From: an uncultured Flavobacteriales bacterium
GTDB taxonomy: Bacteria; Bacteroidota; Bacteroidia; Flavobacteriales_D; Parvicellaceae
Direction of reading: 5' to 3'
DNA length: 9,076 nt
Assembly (NCBI GenBank): GCA_938084875.1
Contig: CALKFX010000130.1
Coordinates: forward strand, 1-9,076
Every line of letters begins with the position of its first letter. The first letter of the stretch is position 1. Both the position numbers and the translations under genes were made by a program. Below are positions 6,431-9,076 of the stretch, in pieces. The notes beneath the pieces were generated by a model. That model searched no databases, was not told the DNA's origin, and saw nothing but the letters and a program-made list of their open reading frames with translations.

Positions 6431-8311
6431 GTGAAATATTTTATATTCTTTTTTATAACCATATACTCAATAGGAATTTATTTTCCTCAAAAAAATGATA
6501 CTTCAAAGCATCTCCAAACTTTTGAAAAAAGAACTTCGAATTTACTTATAAACGAGGATTTTCTAAAGACTAATAAATATCTTCATTTATCCCAGGAAAG
6601 ATCTAATGAAACGATAGATCAGATTTTGGAAGGCGAAACTATAAATTATCTAAAACATTACGGACCAGGAACATTATCAAGCATATCCACAAGAGGAGGA
6701 AATGCTCAACAGACTTCATTAATTTACAATGATTTTGTAATAAATAATCCATTAAATGGAATAGTAGATTTTTCAACAATTCCATCTGTATTTTTCGAAT
6801 CTGTGAGTGTATTGTACGGTATTTCAAATTCAAACTTGGCCAATGGAGCATTAGCTGGAGCTGTAGTACTTGGTGATAATCACAATGGGAAATCATTTAT
6901 TGAGGCAGGAAATGTGCAAGGTTCATTTCAACAAAACTCAAATTTTCTTAAAATTAACTACTCTAAAAGCAAATTAGAGACTTCTATAAAATTGTTTAGA
7001 AAAAGTGCACTTAATAATTATTCATACCTAGATCTAAATGAGCAAAAGAAAAACCAAGAAAATGCATCTCTTGAGCATCATGCATTAATGAGTTCTACAA
7101 GAATTTCGTTGGGTAAAACTGATTTTAAAGTTATTTATTTTGGGCAAAAAATAGATAGAGAAATCCCCAGTGGTCTTTTAGAATCACCAAGTAGTGCATT
7201 TCAAAACGATATTAATCACAGGGTTTTTAGTTCTATAAAACATAGATTTTCAAATGCATATGTACAATTAAAATCTGCGTACTATGATGAGAAAAATATC
7301 TATACAGACTCTATTAGAAATGTTTTTGGAAATAATCCTTGTAAAACATTTATAAATCAGATTGACTTTTCCAAATCAATTAACAATTTCAATATTTTAA
7401 AAATTAATTTGACCAACTCACTAGCTAGTTCAAATGGTAACAATTACTTAGATATTGCAGAAATAAATAGAACTTCAATAACTGGATCTTTTAAGGTTAA
7501 TAATCCAAAGTATAGATTAAAACATCTACTTACAACTAGTTTGCTGTTCGACAAGAAATATCATTCACCATTCACCTTTTCTTACTCGTTAAAAAGAGAA
7601 TTTCACAATAATTTCAATTTATATTTTAATGGTGGTAAAGTATATAGGTTTCCAACTATCAACGATCTTTTTTGGAATCCTGGTGGTAATTCAAATCTAG
7701 TTCCTGAGGAGGGATATACTAGCGATATTGGAATAATTTGGAATAAGAAAATTCACAAATTAATTTTTTCATTTGAACCCTCTATCTACTCAAGATGGAT
7801 AGATAATTGGATACTTTGGCAACCAAATGGAGGTTTTTGGTCTCCAATGAATGTTAAGAAAGTATGGAATCGTGGACTTGAAACAAGTTCTAAAGTTCAT
7901 TTTATCAATAAAAAAATATCCTATGTTTTCTCTCTTAAAACTGCTTATAATCTAAGTACCAACATTGAAGTTTACAACTCTAATAATAATTCCCTAGACA
8001 AACAACTTATATATACCCCTCACTACAAATTAGTATTTAAAAGTCAAATAATTTATAAAGAGTTCTCTTTCACCTATTTACATAACTATACAGGATACGT
8101 ATTTACTTCAAGGGATAACGAAAACTTTCTTCCCTCATTTAATCTAGGAAGGTTGTTTTTAAGTTTTAGAGTTAAATTGAAAAATAATTCTGCAAAAATA
8201 TTTTACAAGATCAACAACTTATACAACACCAATTATCAAGTGGTTATGAATAGACCTATGCCTTTGATAAATCATGAAATAGGAATCAATTTTAAAATAA
8301 AAAATAAATAA
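6431..8311 (+). CDS. btuB: TonB-dependent outer-membrane receptor, probable cobalamin receptor (BtuB-type), GTG start
   Basis: A 626-residue outer-membrane beta-barrel receptor for TonB-energised import. Residues 1-20 are a hydrophobic signal peptide. Residues about 55-150 form the plug domain: ETIDQIL, ISTRGGNAQQTSLIYNDF, then the SVSVLYG and GALAGAVVLG segments typical of plugs. The barrel follows, with the characteristic FPTINDLFW...GGNSNLVPEEGY motif (about 407-429) and a final strand motif (INHEIGINF, 613-621). The length is close to BtuB (about 600), and no N-terminal carboxypeptidase-regulatory-like domain or SusD partner is present, arguing against a glycan receptor. Cobalamin is assigned mainly from the riboswitch in its leader, because the barrel alone does not reveal the substrate. 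The GTG at 6431 is the only plausible start: an in-frame TAA lies at 6419-6421, and the overlapping ATG at 6429 is followed at once by TGA. Its TAA stop overlaps the next gene's ATG. Confidence 0.9.
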   Translation: MKYFIFFFITIYSIGIYFPQKNDTSKHLQTFEKRTSNLLINEDFLKTNKYLHLSQERSNETIDQILEGETINYLKHYGPGTLSSISTRGGNAQQTSLIYNDFVINNPLNGIVDFSTIPSVFFESVSVLYGISNSNLANGALAGAVVLGDNHNGKSFIEAGNVQGSFQQNSNFLKINYSKSKLETSIKLFRKSALNNYSYLDLNEQKKNQENASLEHHALMSSTRISLGKTDFKVIYFGQKIDREIPSGLLESPSSAFQNDINHRVFSSIKHRFSNAYVQLKSAYYDEKNIYTDSIRNVFGNNPCKTFINQIDFSKSINNFNILKINLTNSLASSNGNNYLDIAEINRTSITGSFKVNNPKYRLKHLLTTSLLFDKKYHSPFTFSYSLKREFHNNFNLYFNGGKVYRFPTINDLFWNPGGNSNLVPEEGYTSDIGIIWNKKIHKLIFSFEPSIYSRWIDNWILWQPNGGFWSPMNVKKVWNRGLETSSKVHFINKKISYVFSLKTAYNLSTNIEVYNSNNNSLDKQLIYTPHYKLVFKSQIIYKEFSFTYLHNYTGYVFTSRDNENFLPSFNLGRLFLSFRVKLKNNSAKIFYKINNLYNTNYQVVMNRPMPLINHEIGINFKIKNK

Positions 8312-9076
8312 TGAAAAAAATAAATTACCTTCTTATCATTCTTTCAATAGCTTTTGGAAGCCTTAACGCTCAAATGAATGTTGCAGACTTTGAAAACCTT
8401 ACTCTTTCCTCAGAATCTTATTGGGATGGATCAGATCTATCTGGCACTCACAATAATTCCATGTTTACTACTATTTTTAGTTCAGGTGATTATAATTTTA
8501 ATAACACATATGATACTACTTGGGGATCTGCATCAGGTTATTGGTCATCTGGTTGGGTATACTCCAATATGACCGATAGTTCCACTTCTGGATTTACCAA
8601 TCAATATAGTGCTAAAGCTGGAGGTGGTTCTCTAATAGGACTAACTGGAACTAACTATGCTATTGGAAAGCCAAATTCTACAATTGTATTTAATAATCCT
8701 GATGGACTTGGTATAAATATCACCAATAGTACTTACGCTGCCAATAGTATGAGAGACGGAGATGCATTTGCAAAGAAATTTACCAATGCTGACCAGGACT
8801 ATTTTAAGTTGAATATTTATGGGTATTATAATGGTTCTATTTCCGATAGTACAGAATTTTATCTTGCTGATTTCACCCATGCTGATAGCTCATTAGATTA
8901 TATTGTTACAGATTGGCAATATGTTGAATTATTACCTGGACCGCATGATAGTGTAAGTTTTGATTTATCTTCAAGTGATGTAGGTGCTTTTGGAATGAAT
9001 ACACCTGCCTATTTCTGCATAGATAACGTAGGAAATTTTCCATTATCGGCAGTTGAGAAAACTAAAAATAAATTCT
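8311..9076 (+). CDS. Secreted DUF4465-family protein in the B12 operon, 3' end cut off
   Basis: 255 codons are visible and the frame is open at the window end. Residues 1-20 are a clean signal peptide (cleavage at LNA-Q) without a lipobox. Residues about 26-240 follow the DUF4465 pattern: DFENL at 26-30, ESYWDGS, SSGWVYSNMTD, FTNQYSA, NSTYAANSM, GDAFAKKF, YFKLNIYGY, EFYLADF, DYIVTDWQYVEL and SSSDVGAFGMN followed by TPAYFCIDNV at the end. The polar tail after it (PLSAVEKTKNKF) looks like the linker before a T9SS sorting domain, which should follow outside the window. The ATG at 8311 overlaps the receptor's stop in TAATG, so the two are translationally coupled and share the cobalamin riboswitch. 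Inference: it acts at the cell surface with the receptor, perhaps binding cobalamin or corrinoid carriers. I recall DUF4465 genes near B12 receptors in gut Bacteroidota, but cannot confirm that here. Biochemical function is unproven. Confidence 0.88.
   Translation, partial: MKKINYLLIILSIAFGSLNAQMNVADFENLTLSSESYWDGSDLSGTHNNSMFTTIFSSGDYNFNNTYDTTWGSASGYWSSGWVYSNMTDSSTSGFTNQYSAKAGGGSLIGLTGTNYAIGKPNSTIVFNNPDGLGINITNSTYAANSMRDGDAFAKKFTNADQDYFKLNIYGYYNGSISDSTEFYLADFTHADSSLDYIVTDWQYVELLPGPHDSVSFDLSSSDVGAFGMNTPAYFCIDNVGNFPLSAVEKTKNKF

Noticed and set aside
6639..6896. Minus-strand 85-codon reading frame opposite the receptor plug domain
   Set aside because: It is antisense to conserved plug-domain codons, and its product has no recognisable features.
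6431..8311. Possibility that the receptor is a SusC-type glycan importer
   Set aside because: It is far shorter than SusC proteins, lacks the N-terminal regulatory-like domain, has no SusD neighbour, and is preceded by a cobalamin riboswitch.
8378..8880. Short frames at 8378-8572 (plus) and 8641-8880 (minus) overlapping the last gene
   Set aside because: Both lie within the continuous DUF4465 reading frame starting at 8311, whose motifs are recognisable; the alternatives have none.

Overview
The window looks like a chromosomal segment of a Bacteroidota organism, most likely a free-living, pigmented flavobacterium-type cell. The evidence is strongly AT-rich DNA, A-rich leaders without Shine-Dalgarno sequences, TAnnTTTG-type promoter elements, a type IX secretion (T9SS) C-terminal sorting domain, SprB-like repeats, a TonB-dependent receptor and a CrtD/CrtI-type carotenoid desaturase. 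Genus cannot be assigned from the sequence alone.

There are five genes in two divergent blocks around a 473-base intergenic region (5958-6430). The leftward block (minus strand) has three tightly packed genes. The first is a 954-residue secreted protein (5957-3093) with FG-GAP/PQQ-like beta-propeller repeats, SprB-like repeats and a T9SS tail. The second is a complete gamma-glutamyltransferase with a possible lipoprotein signal (3100-1418), overlapping the first by 8 bases. The third is a carotenoid desaturase (1410 to beyond base 1), separated by 7 bases. No common pathway links the three; only the spacing suggests co-transcription.

The rightward block (plus strand) is a vitamin B12 locus. 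A cobalamin riboswitch (about 6150-6304) with a near-perfect B12 box precedes a 626-residue TonB-dependent receptor (6431-8311), best read as a BtuB-type cobalamin receptor. Its stop codon overlaps, in TAATG, the start of a secreted DUF4465-family protein (8311 to beyond the window end). The likely logic is that low cobalamin leaves the riboswitch permissive, so the receptor and a partner secreted protein are made together. The DUF4465 partner, probably carrying a T9SS tail just beyond the window, is the most interesting unexplained component: a candidate surface cobalamin-binding accessory protein.

Three of the five genes appear to begin with TTG or GTG rather than ATG, and the upstream in-frame stops leave no ATG alternative that would keep the signal peptides. 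No rRNA, tRNA, CRISPR array, transposase or attachment site was seen. Both operons run off the window, so their terminators are not visible.
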